Assembly (NCBI RefSeq): GCF_900111485.1
Contig: NZ_FOIC01000002.1
Span: 62,001 to 126,000, forward strand
Length of the DNA stretch: 64,000 bases
From: Natrinema hispanicum
GTDB lineage: Archaea; Halobacteriota; Halobacteria; Halobacteriales; Natrialbaceae
Direction: 5' to 3'
Part shown: positions 1 to 7,827 of the stretch, piece after piece
Numbering within the stretch: position 1 is the stretch's first letter
Layout of the letters: the number at the start of each line of letters is the position of its first letter
The notes under the pieces: generated by a model
Database searches by the model: none
The model's input: only the letters and a program-made list of their open reading frames with translations
What the model was told of the DNA's origin: nothing
Program-made: the position numbers and the translations under genes

Positions 1-759
1 GACATCCGGCGTGCAGACACCGTCGTGGCCCTGACTGGCGCGGGCATCTCGGCACCATCGGGCGTGCCGACGTTCCGCGGTGACGACGGTGTCTGGGATC
101 GGTTCGACGAGGGACAGTTCGCCTACGGCCGATTTCAGCGCGATCCCGCGGGCTTCTGGGACGATCGTGTCGACCTCCAGCGGGAGCTGTTCGGCGACGA
201 TCCCGACCCGAACGCGGCCCACGAAGCGCTGGCCGCGATGGGACGTGCGGGTGCCCTCGAGGCGATCTGCACCCAGAATACGGACGGGCTACACGGTGTG
301 GCGGCCGACACGGTCACGGCTGAAGCCGCCGAACCGGCTACAGCCACCACGACGATCCTCGAACTCCACGGAAACGCCCAGCGAGTTCGCTGTCAGGACT
401 GTGGGAGCCGCCGTGACAGCGAGCCAATCCTCGAGCGTGCAGCCGCCGGCGACTTGCCGCCGACCTGTGACTGTGGTGGCGTCTTCAAGCCTGACGTCGT
501 CCTCTTCGGCGAACAGTTGCCGGGTGCGGCGATCCAGCGTGCGCGATCGCTCGCTCGCGAGAGCGACGTCTTCCTTGCGATCGGCTCCTCGCTGAGCGTC
601 CAGCCCGCCGCTTCGCTCCCGCGGCAAGCCGCGGAAACCGGCGCGACGGTTGGGATCGTCAACCTCGACTCGACGCCGTGTGACAGCCTCGCCGACATCG
701 TCTATCGCGAGGACGTGACAACCGTCTTGCCGCGGCTGCGAGAGCTCGTCGCCGAGTAA
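1..759 (+). CDS. Sir2-family NAD-dependent protein deacylase, 5' end outside the window
   Basis: Removes acyl groups from protein lysines using NAD in the cytoplasm. The reading frame is open from base 1, so the true start lies upstream; a GTG at position 25 is internal. The visible part opens with the NAD-binding GAGISAPSG loop, then has TQNTDGLH and the catalytic His in LELHGN. Next comes a small zinc module with two Cys pairs (RCQDC and TCDCGG), followed by KPDVVLFGEQLP and a GSSLSVQPA nucleotide-binding segment. This order is diagnostic of class III/U sirtuins. About 252 residues are visible, so only a short N-terminal piece is missing. The next gene is convergent and no operon partner is visible. 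Substrates cannot be inferred from sequence. Confidence 0.95.
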   Translation, partial: DIRRADTVVALTGAGISAPSGVPTFRGDDGVWDRFDEGQFAYGRFQRDPAGFWDDRVDLQRELFGDDPDPNAAHEALAAMGRAGALEAICTQNTDGLHGVAADTVTAEAAEPATATTTILELHGNAQRVRCQDCGSRRDSEPILERAAAGDLPPTCDCGGVFKPDVVLFGEQLPGAAIQRARSLARESDVFLAIGSSLSVQPAASLPRQAAETGATVGIVNLDSTPCDSLADIVYREDVTTVLPRLRELVAE

Positions 760-819
760 CGGGCGGCAGTAGCAGTTCGGCAACGGCGCTGTGGGCCACG
801 TTGCTGACTGTTGTGTCGA

Positions 820-1476
820 TCAATTCCGGAGGAGCTCTAAATTCTGCACTGTCGGGAGATCCCAGTTGTACGTAACTGCAGCGAGCCGAGTCACGACGGT
901 CACGACCGCACACACCACAGCGGCCGTACGCCCAGTTGCGCCGACCGTTCCCACGAGCCAGTATCCACTCCCGCCGAGGACTGCACAACTGGCATAGAAA
1001 TCTTCGAAGAGGATGAACGGGGAACGGTCGAGAAGGATATCTGCAAACGCACCACCACCGACGGCGTTGATCGTTGCGATCGTAACGACACCAAATACTG
1101 ACACACCCGCCTCGGTCGCGACGATCGCACCAGCTGTTGTAAAGGCAGCGAGCCCGATCGCATCTGAGACAAGCGTTATTGGATGCGTCTCTGGAGAGGT
1201 GAGGACGACACTCAGTGCGATCGCTAACCCGACTCCAAGCAGCCCCAGACTGATTTCGATCGGGGACTGCAGCGCTAATGGAACCCGTCTTACGAGAATA
1301 TCGCGCGTCGCGCCACCAGCAAATGCCATCGCCAGGCCAACGATCGTAATACCGAGCAAGTCGAATTCCTCACGGATCGCCTTCGACGATCCGACAAGGG
1401 CGAACGCGATCAACCCGATCGTGTTCATCACCGCAAATGGATCGCCAAACAATACGTCAAGGAGCTCCTGACCCAT
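820..1476 (-). CDS. TRIC / UPF0126 (YicG-type) membrane channel protein
   Basis: A 218-residue integral membrane protein of the trimeric intracellular cation channel family, formerly UPF0126. Two related halves (about residues 15-85 and 100-175) each carry the family's glycine-rich kink: AGGATRDIL in the first and GGGAFADIL in the second. About seven hydrophobic helices fill the sequence. Homologues conduct monovalent cations, and bacterial members have been linked to small amino acid transport; the substrate here is unknown. The start ATG has a GGAG 9-10 bases upstream, and that GGAG lies inside a predicted folded leader (see 1477-1535). The gene follows the GGGP synthase gene on the same strand with a 176-base gap. 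Confidence 0.9.
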   Translation of the reverse strand: MGQELLDVLFGDPFAVMNTIGLIAFALVGSSKAIREEFDLLGITIVGLAMAFAGGATRDILVRRVPLALQSPIEISLGLLGVGLAIALSVVLTSPETHPITLVSDAIGLAAFTTAGAIVATEAGVSVFGVVTIATINAVGGGAFADILLDRSPFILFEDFYASCAVLGGSGYWLVGTVGATGRTAAVVCAVVTVVTRLAAVTYNWDLPTVQNLELLRN

Positions 1477-1535
1477 TAGGCGCTCCTAAGAGAACGAGTC
1501 TCTTGAGTGCTCCGAGACGACTCGTCTTTAGCGCC
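1477..1535 (-). promoter_or_regulatory. Predicted three-way-junction leader RNA of the TRIC gene
   Basis: Read on the minus strand, GGCGCT (1535-1530) can pair with AGCGCC (1484-1479), which ends two bases before the ATG. This outer stem encloses two hairpins. One is AGACGA/TCGTCT (1527-1515), a short palindrome. The other is AAGAGA-CTCGT-TCTCTT (1504-1488), with a 6-bp stem and 5-nt loop. The only ribosome-binding-like GGAG lies at the base of the outer stem, so folding could hide it. Leaderless starts are usual in haloarchaea, so a folded leader stands out. The pairing is seen in the sequence; a regulatory role is inference. It could instead be the terminator of the upstream GGGP synthase gene. 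Confidence 0.4.
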
Positions 1536-1652
1536 ACTCCCCCGCACGTGCGGTGACTGCACGACCTGTACTCACTGGGTCGTGAAATCCACAACGGATC
1601 GGTATGTGGGGAGAGAGCTGTCCTGCTCGAGGGAGACGAGAGACAGTCGCGT

Positions 1653-2354
1653 CTACGCGTCGTTGGCCGCTTCGACCGTTTCCTGAACGGCTTCGATACC
1701 CTCGTCGTGTGCGAGGTCGCCGACGACGATGACATCGGCGTACTGGGCCATCGAGTACGCGGAGTCGTAGTCGTGGATGCCACCACCGTAGAACAGCGTC
1801 GCGTCGTCGACTGCGTTGGTTGCGGCATCGACGACGCCTTCGTCACCGAGCATGCCCGAATACTCGACGTAGACGATCTCCTGGCCGAACATCCGTTCGG
1901 CGACCGTCGCGTAGGCGGCGACGTCGTCGGCATCGAGGTCGCAATTGGCCTCCGTCAGCGTCGCCACGTCGGCCTCGGGGTTCATGACGATGTAGGCTTC
2001 CGTCGTCGTCCGCTCCCAGTCGAGGTCGTCGTCGAGTCGGACCCATTCCTTGTGGGCCTCAGTAATCCAGAACGGCGAGCCGGCGTTGAACACCGTCGGG
2101 ATAAGATAGCCGTCGAGCGCGTCGTCCTCGAGGACGACCTGCGGGTTCGAGGGTTCCTGATAGAGCGGGACGTCGTGTTCAGCGCAGGCGTCGATGACGG
2201 CACCCATGTTCTCCTCGGTGATGCCCATCGTCCCGCCGACTTCGATCGCATCAGTCCCGGTCGCACAGAGATCGCCGTAGGTCACACCCTCGGGTAACTC
2301 CTTGTCCGGATCGATCTTGAGAACGTGATTCCAGTCGTCCCAGGGGGTAGTCAT
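1653..2354 (-). CDS. Geranylgeranylglyceryl phosphate synthase
   Basis: Makes the first ether bond of archaeal membrane lipids by joining geranylgeranyl diphosphate to sn-glycerol-1-phosphate. The 233-residue TIM barrel shows family landmarks. [11 protein letters not shown] lies near the N-terminus, PLYQEPSNP at about residue 70, [15 protein letters not shown] at about 85-100, the YVEYSG strand at about 160, and the phosphate-binding FYGGGIHD at about 190. The start ATG at 2354 gives the family N-terminus MTTPWDDW; the open frame further upstream is basic and unlike the family. The gene is monocistronic or leads into the TRIC gene downstream. Confidence 0.95.
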   Translation of the reverse strand: MTTPWDDWNHVLKIDPDKELPEGVTYGDLCATGTDAIEVGGTMGITEENMGAVIDACAEHDVPLYQEPSNPQVVLEDDALDGYLIPTVFNAGSPFWITEAHKEWVRLDDDLDWERTTTEAYIVMNPEADVATLTEANCDLDADDVAAYATVAERMFGQEIVYVEYSGMLGDEGVVDAATNAVDDATLFYGGGIHDYDSAYSMAQYADVIVVGDLAHDEGIEAVQETVEAANDA

Positions 2355-2513
2355 ACCGCCCCGTTGCCAGACAACCAGCAAAAGCGCTACGGAACGCCCC
2401 CGTCTCGAGCGTCCACGTGTCACCTGGCGAGACTGCCGTGGTCAGTCCCGCACTCGAGTCCTGACGGCCCGCAACCCCTTCCGACGCGCGAGTGCCCTCG
2501 TGTGCGCCCTGAA

Positions 2514-2687
2514 TTACAGCTGCTCGGCGCTGACAGCCTGTAGCGTGCTGTCGTTTTCGACCTCCCAGATCCGCAGCACGAGGTGAGCCTTGCAGTAGTA
2601 TTCAGCGGTCTCGAGGCCAGTCTGTCCGTTCTTGAGGACGAGCTGGCACATGTCCCCGTTCGAACACTCTGGTGAATGTTCACACAT
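2514..2687 (-). CDS. Small Cys/His-containing protein, 57 aa
   Basis: An unrecognised short gene. It starts at ATG 2687 and ends at TAA 2514-2516. Cysteines fall at residues 2, 8, 14 and 32 and histidines at 4 and 35, so a small metal site is possible but not a standard zinc finger. Beyond that lies an amphipathic stretch rich in Leu, Val and Glu (LVLRIWEVEN). Codon third positions are mostly G or C (GAC, CTC, AAG, CTG), as in neighbouring genes, and the frame is cleanly bounded. These points favour a real gene over chance. It lies on the same strand as threonine synthase-like 2836-4029 and GGGP synthase, 158 bases upstream of the latter. Function unknown. Confidence 0.6.
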   Translation of the reverse strand: MCEHSPECSNGDMCQLVLKNGQTGLETAEYYCKAHLVLRIWEVENDSTLQAVSAEQL

Positions 2688-2835
2688 TGGTACTCGTTTC
2701 GTCTACTCGTCTCGCAGTCAAGACACTGTCGGTGGTCGTCATCGATCCCAGAACGAGGACCTGACCGGCTGCTATCGGTTTTGAGCGGCTTTCGGGGTCG
2801 ATATCACCGAGTACTAGTACTGGTCCAGAAACCGG

Positions 2836-4029
2836 TCAGATTCCCTGACTCATCAGGTGGCTGCGCAACACGTCGGCTTCCTTGTTCCCCGCGCCGGTGT
2901 TGACGATGACGACCGTCTCGTCGCCGTCGAACGCACCGCGCTCGGCGAGTTCCCACGCCCCGCTTGCGGCTGCCGCGGCGCTCGGGATCGGCTCGAGTCC
3001 GGTCGACTGTGCGACTCGCACGGCGGCCTCGAGGATGTCCGGATCGTCGGTCGCGACCGCACCGCCATCGGTCTCGCGGACGGCCTCGAGGACGCGCGGG
3101 CTTGCGACAGGGTCGGGAATCTCGAGTTCGCCACAGATCGTGTCCGGGTGTTCGACCGGTTCGTGGTCGTCGCGGTCGGCGTCGAACGCCTCGACGATCG
3201 GGGCACAGCCTGTAGCCTGTGTCGCATACAGCGCGGGCGTCTCGTCGGTCAGCCCGAGTTCGCGGAACTCGGCTGCGCCTTTGGCCGCACCGACGAGGCC
3301 GACGCCGTCCCCGGTGGGGAAACAGACCACGTCGGGGACCTCCCACTCGAGCTGTTCGACGAGTTCGTAAAACAGCGTCTTCGCGCCCTCGTGGCGATAG
3401 GGAGTCTCGAACGATCGGAGGGAGTACCAGTCATCGTGTTCGCCCAGTCCCTCCTCGAAGGCTCCGACGGCGTCGCCGAAGCGGCCGCCGACGACGTTCA
3501 TGTCGCCGCCATGGACGTTGACCATCGCCTTGTTCGTAAAGCCCGACCGCGAGGGGAGATACGCGTGTGCCTCGAGTCCTGCACGGGCTGCGTAGGCCGC
3601 GACAGCCTGCCCGCTGTTGCCAGTCGAGGGCAGTGCGACATCGGTCGCGCCGTGTTGGGCTGCCGCCGTGACGGCGACCGATGCGCCGCGGTCCGTCCTC
3701 GAGCCCGTTGGATTCCGGCCCTCGTCTTTGATCAGCACGCGCTCGACGCCGAGTTCGGTGGCCAGATCGGGGCAGTCGACCAGTGCAGTCGCGCCCTCTT
3801 GAGTCGTTACTGCAGACTCACGCGAAAACGGGAGCAACTCCGCGTAGCGCCACTGCCCGTCGAACGGCCGAGCGGCGAGCGTCTCGCGGTCGAGGTCGAT
3901 CGCGTCGTACTCGTAGGTTGGGTCGAGCGTGCCGTCACAGTCCGGACAGCGGTGAGACTCCGCAGCGGCGTCGACGGTGGCCCCGCAGTCGACACACTCG
4001 AGACCGGTAAAGGCGTCTGTGGTTTCCAT
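2836..4029 (-). CDS. Threonine synthase-like protein lacking the PLP lysine
   Basis: A 397-residue fold-type II PLP-enzyme homologue. An N-terminal zinc ribbon (C12, C15, C28, C31) precedes the catalytic domain, as in archaeal threonine synthases, which turn O-phosphohomoserine into threonine. The phosphate-cradle motif STGNSGQAV (about residues 135-143) and the KDEGRNPTGS segment (101-110) are kept. The family motif GSFKDRG, whose Lys forms the Schiff base with PLP, reads GSRTDRG here: Arg111-Thr112, encoded by AGG-ACG at 3694-3699. No frameshift is seen. It may be a paralogue with a non-catalytic or altered role rather than the organism's threonine synthase. The fold is clear; the function is not. 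Confidence 0.85.
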   Translation of the reverse strand: METTDAFTGLECVDCGATVDAAAESHRCPDCDGTLDPTYEYDAIDLDRETLAARPFDGQWRYAELLPFSRESAVTTQEGATALVDCPDLATELGVERVLIKDEGRNPTGSRTDRGASVAVTAAAQHGATDVALPSTGNSGQAVAAYAARAGLEAHAYLPSRSGFTNKAMVNVHGGDMNVVGGRFGDAVGAFEEGLGEHDDWYSLRSFETPYRHEGAKTLFYELVEQLEWEVPDVVCFPTGDGVGLVGAAKGAAEFRELGLTDETPALYATQATGCAPIVEAFDADRDDHEPVEHPDTICGELEIPDPVASPRVLEAVRETDGGAVATDDPDILEAAVRVAQSTGLEPIPSAAAAASGAWELAERGAFDGDETVVIVNTGAGNKEADVLRSHLMSQGI

Positions 4030-4162
4030 ACGGGAGTGTTAGCGGCTCGGAACTAAGGGCTGTCCATCGGTGGTCCAATTCCGACAGTGTACGACAGCGG
4101 GCGCGCGACGGTGGCACCGCTGTGTCACGGAGCCGATGGAATGGAAAGAGAAACCCGAAAGA

Positions 4163-4339
4163 TCAGTTGTCGCCGGCTTTCGACTGCCACTCGTAGTCGC
4201 GGCGTTTGGCCGATTTACCGAAGCCGCACGACGAGCAGACCTTCTTCTTCGTGTGGTAGGACTTCTCTCCGCAGCGACGACACTTGGTGTGGGTCGTCTT
4301 GTTTTTCTTGCCTTGTGTCGGGGTTCCTGCACCAGTCAT
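4163..4339 (-). CDS. rpl37e: 50S ribosomal protein L37e
   Basis: A 58-residue zinc-ribbon protein of the large subunit. It is Lys/Arg-rich with four cysteines in two CxxC pairs (KCRRCG at residues 20-23 and VCSSCG at 35-38), a typical eL37 signature, and it binds 23S rRNA. Its ATG (4337-4339) overlaps the stop of the upstream LSm gene in an ATGA arrangement, so the two are translationally coupled. The LSm-L37e pairing is widely conserved in archaea. The stop is TGA at 4163-4165. The protein is unusually basic for a haloarchaeon, as expected for a short rRNA-buried protein. Confidence 0.95.
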   Translation of the reverse strand: MTGAGTPTQGKKNKTTHTKCRRCGEKSYHTKKKVCSSCGFGKSAKRRDYEWQSKAGDN

Positions 4340-4563
4340 GGAGTGATCGAGACGACGTTGTCGCCGCGTATAATGGTTGTGTCTTCGACCGGGGCATCCT
4401 CTTCGACGCTCCCCTCGACGGGGATCGTCACGTCTTCGAGCACCAGATTCATATGCTGATCATAGCCGGCGAGTTCGCCAACGTGTTCGTCGCCACTCTT
4501 GAGTCGTACCGTGACGCGGTCACCGAGCGACGCCTCAAGGACGTCCAGCGGTCGTCCACTCAT
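4336..4563 (-). CDS. Sm-like archaeal RNA-binding protein (LSm)
   Basis: A 75-residue protein with an Sm fold that forms a heptameric ring and binds U-rich or small RNAs. Sm1 spans about residues 14-45 ([20 protein letters not shown] and MNLVLEDV), and Sm2 is the [10 protein letters not shown] segment at the C-terminus. An acidic insert between them is typical of haloarchaeal LSm. The ATG at 4563 gives [10 protein letters not shown]; upstream frame extensions have no LSm similarity. It is the first gene of the LSm-L37e operon and overlaps the next gene by four bases. Function in this organism (tRNA or sRNA metabolism) is inferred from the family. Confidence 0.95.
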   Translation of the reverse strand: MSGRPLDVLEASLGDRVTVRLKSGDEHVGELAGYDQHMNLVLEDVTIPVEGSVEEDAPVEDTTIIRGDNVVSITP

Positions 4564-4691
4564 ACGCAACACCGCAGGAGACGGGCACTTAATCGTACCG
4601 GTCCGGAGTCCAGTACAGCCATATTCCATCCACGAGTCAACCGGTTGGACCTAACCAAACGGCTAAGTGTCCGCTCGTGGACCGGCTACGC

Positions 4692-5009
4692 ATGGGCGAC
4701 AAGAAGTTCACTTTCATCGAATTGCACTTCGACGGCGACACACAGTTCGGACCGGGAACGATCGGTGAAGCGCTTCCGGTCGGGAGCACGGAACCGACAA
4801 CGGAGGCGGACTCCGAAACTGAGACCGAATCTGAGGAGGGTGTAGCTGCAGCCGACGACTCCGGTGGCAAAGGCAAAAGCGCCGTCGGCGCGCTGGTCGC
4901 ACTCGCCGTCCTCGTCGGCATCGCCGTCGCCGCCAAGAAGTTCCGTGGTGGTAGCGACGAGGAAAACGAACTCGAGTCTGAAGAAGAACCCGACGTCATC
5001 GTTACGTGA
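4692..5009 (+). CDS. Single-pass membrane protein, 105 aa
   Basis: A small uncharacterised haloarchaeal-type protein. Residues 1-32 form a compact beta-rich start (KKFTFIELHFDGDTQFGPG). An acidic Ser/Thr/Glu linker follows, then one hydrophobic helix at about residues 64-83 (GALVALAVLVGIAVAA), and a short positive then acidic tail. A single membrane anchor with the N-terminal domain on one face is likely. The ATG at 4692 is chosen over a GTG 15 bases upstream because MGDKKFTF starts the folded part. The gene is divergent from LSm-L37e and followed by a palindrome at 5015-5034 that may end its transcript. Function unknown. Confidence 0.75.
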   Translation: MGDKKFTFIELHFDGDTQFGPGTIGEALPVGSTEPTTEADSETETESEEGVAAADDSGGKGKSAVGALVALAVLVGIAVAAKKFRGGSDEENELESEEEPDVIVT

Positions 5010-5014
5010 CTCCT

Positions 5015-5034
5015 CCCACGACTGCAGTCGTGGG
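5015..5034. repeat. Perfect 20-nt palindrome after the membrane-protein gene
   Basis: CCCACGACT at 5015-5023 pairs with AGTCGTGGG at 5026-5034 around a GC centre, five bases after the preceding stop codon. The CCCACG...CGTGGG stem followed by a CGTTCTCCT run resembles the end hairpins of haloarchaeal IS200/IS605 elements, such as those at 20654 and 22072 in this window. No tnpB remnant is next to it. It may be a terminator hairpin, or the scar of a lost element. Confidence 0.5.
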
Positions 5035-5166
5035 CGTTCTCCTCGAATCGCTGTAACCGCCACTCGCCGTCGAAGACGGCTATCCGAACCCGTCTCGACA
5101 GCGCCACGTTCACATCGACGTAAGGCGAGCCGAACGCTTTTGCGCTTCCTTCCCCTAATCATTGTC

Positions 5167-6123
5167 GTGAATCTCTATCGTAGCGCCCGGGCCGTTGCCG
5201 GGGCGTCCGGTTCCGATGCGATCGACTGGCGATCGGCCGCCGACGCCGCCAAGGCAGCGACCGATCCCGGCACGCTCGAGCTCGAGCCCGGCGAGCGCGA
5301 GGGCTACGCCCGCGACGTTCGGGACGCGCGAGCAGCCGTGCGAGCGGTCTCTGGCGTCGAGTTCGATGTACCCGAAACCATCGAGATCCAGAACCGCCAC
5401 CACTGGATCGACGCCAACGTCGCCACCTTCGAGCGGGTCATGAGCGCCCTCGAGACCCACACCGGCGCGTTCCCCGGCGTCGCCCGGACGATCAACACGG
5501 GGACGATGACCGTTCTCCTTTCGTTCCTCGGACGGAACGTCCTGGGGCAGTATGACCCACTCCTGCTGGCCGATATGCCTGATGACGACCACGCGCTGTA
5601 TTTCGTCCGGCCGAACATCCGCAACGCAGCCGACACGCTCGACGTGGACGCCAACCGGTTCCGTCGCTGGATCGCCTTCCACGAAGTGACCCACGCCGCA
5701 GAGTTTGGGGCCGCACCGTGGCTCTCAGACCACCTCGAAGCCCGCATGGAAGACGGGATCGCCACCCTCTCGGAAGGGTCGTTCGACCGCGAGGCGTTCC
5801 GCGACCTCGACGCCGCGATGACCGTCGTCGAGGGCTACGCCGAACTCCTGATGGATCACGCCTTCGACGACGAGTACGAGGACCTGCGGCGGAAACTCGA
5901 CGAGCGCCGACAGGGCCGCGGTCCCCTCCAACGGCTGCTCCGTCGCCTGCTCGGCCTCGGACTCAAGCAGCGCCAGTACGAGCGCGGGAAGAACTTCTTC
6001 GAACATATCGTCGCCGTCCGCGACCTCGAGACGGCGGGGCTCGTCTGGGACCACCCGGAGAACCTGCCGACTCACGACGAACTCGACGCGCCGGACCTGT
6101 GGATTCGACGCGTCGATCGCTGA
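5167..6123 (+). CDS. Zincin-type metalloprotease-like protein (DUF2342 / coenzyme F420-associated family)
   Basis: A 318-residue protein with the zinc-binding motif HEVTH (in FHEVTHAAEFGAAPWL, about residues 174-189). A later Glu-rich helix (VVEGYAELLMDHAF, about 220-233) probably gives the third ligand and shapes the zincin active site. Related proteins occur next to coenzyme F420 genes in actinobacteria and are widespread in haloarchaea; their substrate is unknown. The GTG at 5167 is the best start because it precedes MNLYRSARAVAG, and the frame upstream runs through the palindrome region. No signal peptide is visible, so a cytoplasmic or peripheral location is likely. Confidence 0.8.
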   Translation: MNLYRSARAVAGASGSDAIDWRSAADAAKAATDPGTLELEPGEREGYARDVRDARAAVRAVSGVEFDVPETIEIQNRHHWIDANVATFERVMSALETHTGAFPGVARTINTGTMTVLLSFLGRNVLGQYDPLLLADMPDDDHALYFVRPNIRNAADTLDVDANRFRRWIAFHEVTHAAEFGAAPWLSDHLEARMEDGIATLSEGSFDREAFRDLDAAMTVVEGYAELLMDHAFDDEYEDLRRKLDERRQGRGPLQRLLRRLLGLGLKQRQYERGKNFFEHIVAVRDLETAGLVWDHPENLPTHDELDAPDLWIRRVDR

Positions 6124-6152
6124 CAGGGCACTCGAGGTCGATTCTGTGACCC

Positions 6153-6377
6153 CTAGTCGGCCAGAATCCAGACAAGGTACCACAGCAACGCGCCACCGGC
6201 GATGATACCGCCGAGCATCGCGCCGCCGATTACCACCAATGAGGCGTCACTCTGAAAGGCAATCAGGCCGCCTGAAAGCCCGACCAGCAACACGAACACG
6301 ATTTTGAGCTGATCGGCCGCGTTCGGCTGCGTCCTCGAGCGCGAAGGTCCACGCTGTGGGCCGCGATCCCGACTCAT
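6153..6377 (-). CDS. Small two-helix membrane protein, 74 aa
   Basis: An uncharacterised protein with a basic, Arg/Pro-rich N-terminus (residues 1-22) and two hydrophobic helices (about 24-42 and 46-70). The helices are joined by a short Asp/Ser loop. The positive N-terminus suggests it stays in the cytoplasm. Its ATG overlaps the stop of the upstream SnoaL-like gene by four bases (6374-6377), so the two are co-translated. Function unknown. Confidence 0.75.
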   Translation of the reverse strand: MSRDRGPQRGPSRSRTQPNAADQLKIVFVLLVGLSGGLIAFQSDASLVVIGGAMLGGIIAGGALLWYLVWILAD

Positions 6378-6772
6378 AAGTCGTGTGGCGCGCTGACGTG
6401 CATCATGACGAATCGCCAGTCGCGCGCACCGTCGCCGGCCGATGCCTGCTTTACGAGCGTGGCACTCCAGCGGCTATCGAAGCGGTGTCGATCGCCGCTT
6501 GTCGTGTCCGTCCAGACCATCGTGACTTCGTCGGCCATCGTCGCGAACTCGTCGTGCTCGTCGACGACGAGATGCCGACTGCTGACCGCCCAGTCGTCTG
6601 TCGTTTCGGTCTGTTCTGCGAGTGCCCGCGCGATTTCGTCGCTCCCGAACAGGGACTCGCTAATACCGAACTTGACGGTCGACGCGTCGTCACGGAAAAA
6701 CGGAACGAGCGGCTCGCCGTTGCGGAGTGCGTCGTAGTAGTCGCGGACGACGGCCTCGGCGCTCGGTGACAT
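6374..6772 (-). CDS. SnoaL / NTF2-like domain protein
   Basis: A 132-residue protein with the alpha+beta cone fold of the SnoaL/NTF2 superfamily. An N-terminal helix pair (AEAVVRDYYDALRNG) is followed by FFRDDASTVKFG and a set of beta strands. These include a conserved VTMVWTD and a final DWRFVMMHVSAPHDL strand, as in DUF4440/SnoaL_3 members. Such domains act as small-molecule enzymes or binding scaffolds, and no specific substrate is predictable. The start is the ATG at 6772 (MSPSAEAVVRDYY); upstream codons look non-coding. It forms a two-gene operon with the small membrane protein downstream. Confidence 0.75.
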   Translation of the reverse strand: MSPSAEAVVRDYYDALRNGEPLVPFFRDDASTVKFGISESLFGSDEIARALAEQTETTDDWAVSSRHLVVDEHDEFATMADEVTMVWTDTTSGDRHRFDSRWSATLVKQASAGDGARDWRFVMMHVSAPHDL

Positions 6773-6846
6773 AGCACTATGCTCGAAGCGCGATCCCAAA
6801 GAGCCACCGGACGCGAACGCAGGGTATTGCTCCTCGACCGGCAGTC

Positions 6847-7398
6847 TCACATGAAGCCCCGATCGACTTCGTCCGTCTCGATCAGGTCGTCGAGTTCGCT
6901 GTTCAATAGCTCGTCTGCTTCCTCGAAACGTTCAGCGAGGCCCTCGAGTTCGTCAGGGCGGTCGTACTGATCGTACGCCATCGGCCCGAAGGCGGGACTC
7001 TCGATGGCCTCCATCACGTCATCGAACAAGTCCTGCGGGCGGGTCGGCGCGTCCGCGTGCGTCTCGAGAACGGTCTCGAGACGCTTCCCGACGGTCTCGG
7101 CCTGAGCTTCGTCTTCGGGCGGGGATTGGACCGCAAAGCGGCTACCCGCGTCACGTTCGGGCATGAACGAGCCGATTTCGTCATCGAGGTTGCGGGCGAC
7201 TCGCGTGCCGACGCCGCGGACCTCGAAGGGATTTTTGGCGTATGTTTTCAGGAAGAAGACGCCGGCCCGGGGATGCGCGAGGTACATGTCTTCGCCGACG
7301 CCACCGGCGCGGTCACCGGCGACGGCGCGCCAGTCCTCCGGATCGACATCTCGCTCCGTGACGTCCTCGAGTATGTCCTGCCACTCGCGTATCCGCAT
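6847..7398 (-). CDS. Uncharacterised acidic haloarchaeal protein, 183 aa
   Basis: I do not recognise a family. The start ATG at 7398 gives MRIREWQDILEDV. The N-terminal half has a compact region around MYLAHPRAGVFFLKTYAKNPFEVRG (about residues 34-58) that looks like a folded core. The C-terminal half is very acidic and helical, with ELEGLAERFEEADELLNSEL possibly forming a coiled coil. No membrane helix or metal motif is seen. It lies 74 bases upstream of the SnoaL-like gene on the same strand, so co-transcription is possible. It is divergent from the membrane-protein gene at 7573. Confidence 0.7.
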   Translation of the reverse strand: MRIREWQDILEDVTERDVDPEDWRAVAGDRAGGVGEDMYLAHPRAGVFFLKTYAKNPFEVRGVGTRVARNLDDEIGSFMPERDAGSRFAVQSPPEDEAQAETVGKRLETVLETHADAPTRPQDLFDDVMEAIESPAFGPMAYDQYDRPDELEGLAERFEEADELLNSELDDLIETDEVDRGFM

Positions 7399-7572
7399 AC
7401 GCGCCGGTTGGATCGCCGGCAGAAAGAACGTATCGATTACCTCGACAGACGCCCCGAAACGACTGTTACACGAGACAACGACAAATTCGAGCCATGCGGC
7501 CCGTGGATGTGAGACGGAACCAAAAGGGATACGACAGCTCCCATCACAGGGAACGTAACCGACGCTTTCCCT

Positions 7573-7827
7573 ATGTCCGGCCGTCACTCACTCTCGTTTG
7601 TCGAACTGTTTCGTGCCACGCCGGTGAAAAGTTCGCTGCTGACGCTTGCTCCGCTTGCACTGGCACTGGGACAACTCGGCAATAGCTACGTCAACGGCGT
7701 CTCGCCGGCCGTCTCGGTCGGTTTTGCCGCCGTAATGGTGATATTTGCCGCCGTTGCGATGAGCCACCACGCTGCCGAACACCGCATCCGTCGCCTCGAG
7801 GCCGACTACGGACCGAAACGGATCTAA
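7573..7827 (+). CDS. Small two-helix membrane protein, 84 aa
   Basis: An uncharacterised protein with two hydrophobic segments: about residues 16-36 (VKSSLLTLAPLALALGQLG) and about 42-63 (SPAVSVGFAAVMVIFAAVAM). A His- and Arg-rich tail (HHAAEHRIRRLEADYG) probably faces the cytoplasm. It is convergent with the SPW-repeat gene, and the two coding regions overlap by four bases at 7824-7827. Function unknown. Confidence 0.75.
   Translation: MSGRHSLSFVELFRATPVKSSLLTLAPLALALGQLGNSYVNGVSPAVSVGFAAVMVIFAAVAMSHHAAEHRIRRLEADYGPKRI

Noticed and set aside
1457-1933. A 158-codon minus-strand frame overlapping GGGP synthase and its downstream spacer.
   Set aside because: Overlaps a certain gene in another frame; the spacer is better explained as the structured leader.
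2857-4056. A 399-codon open frame on the plus strand opposite the threonine synthase-like gene.
   Set aside because: Antisense to a protein with clear motifs, and no recognisable domains of its own.
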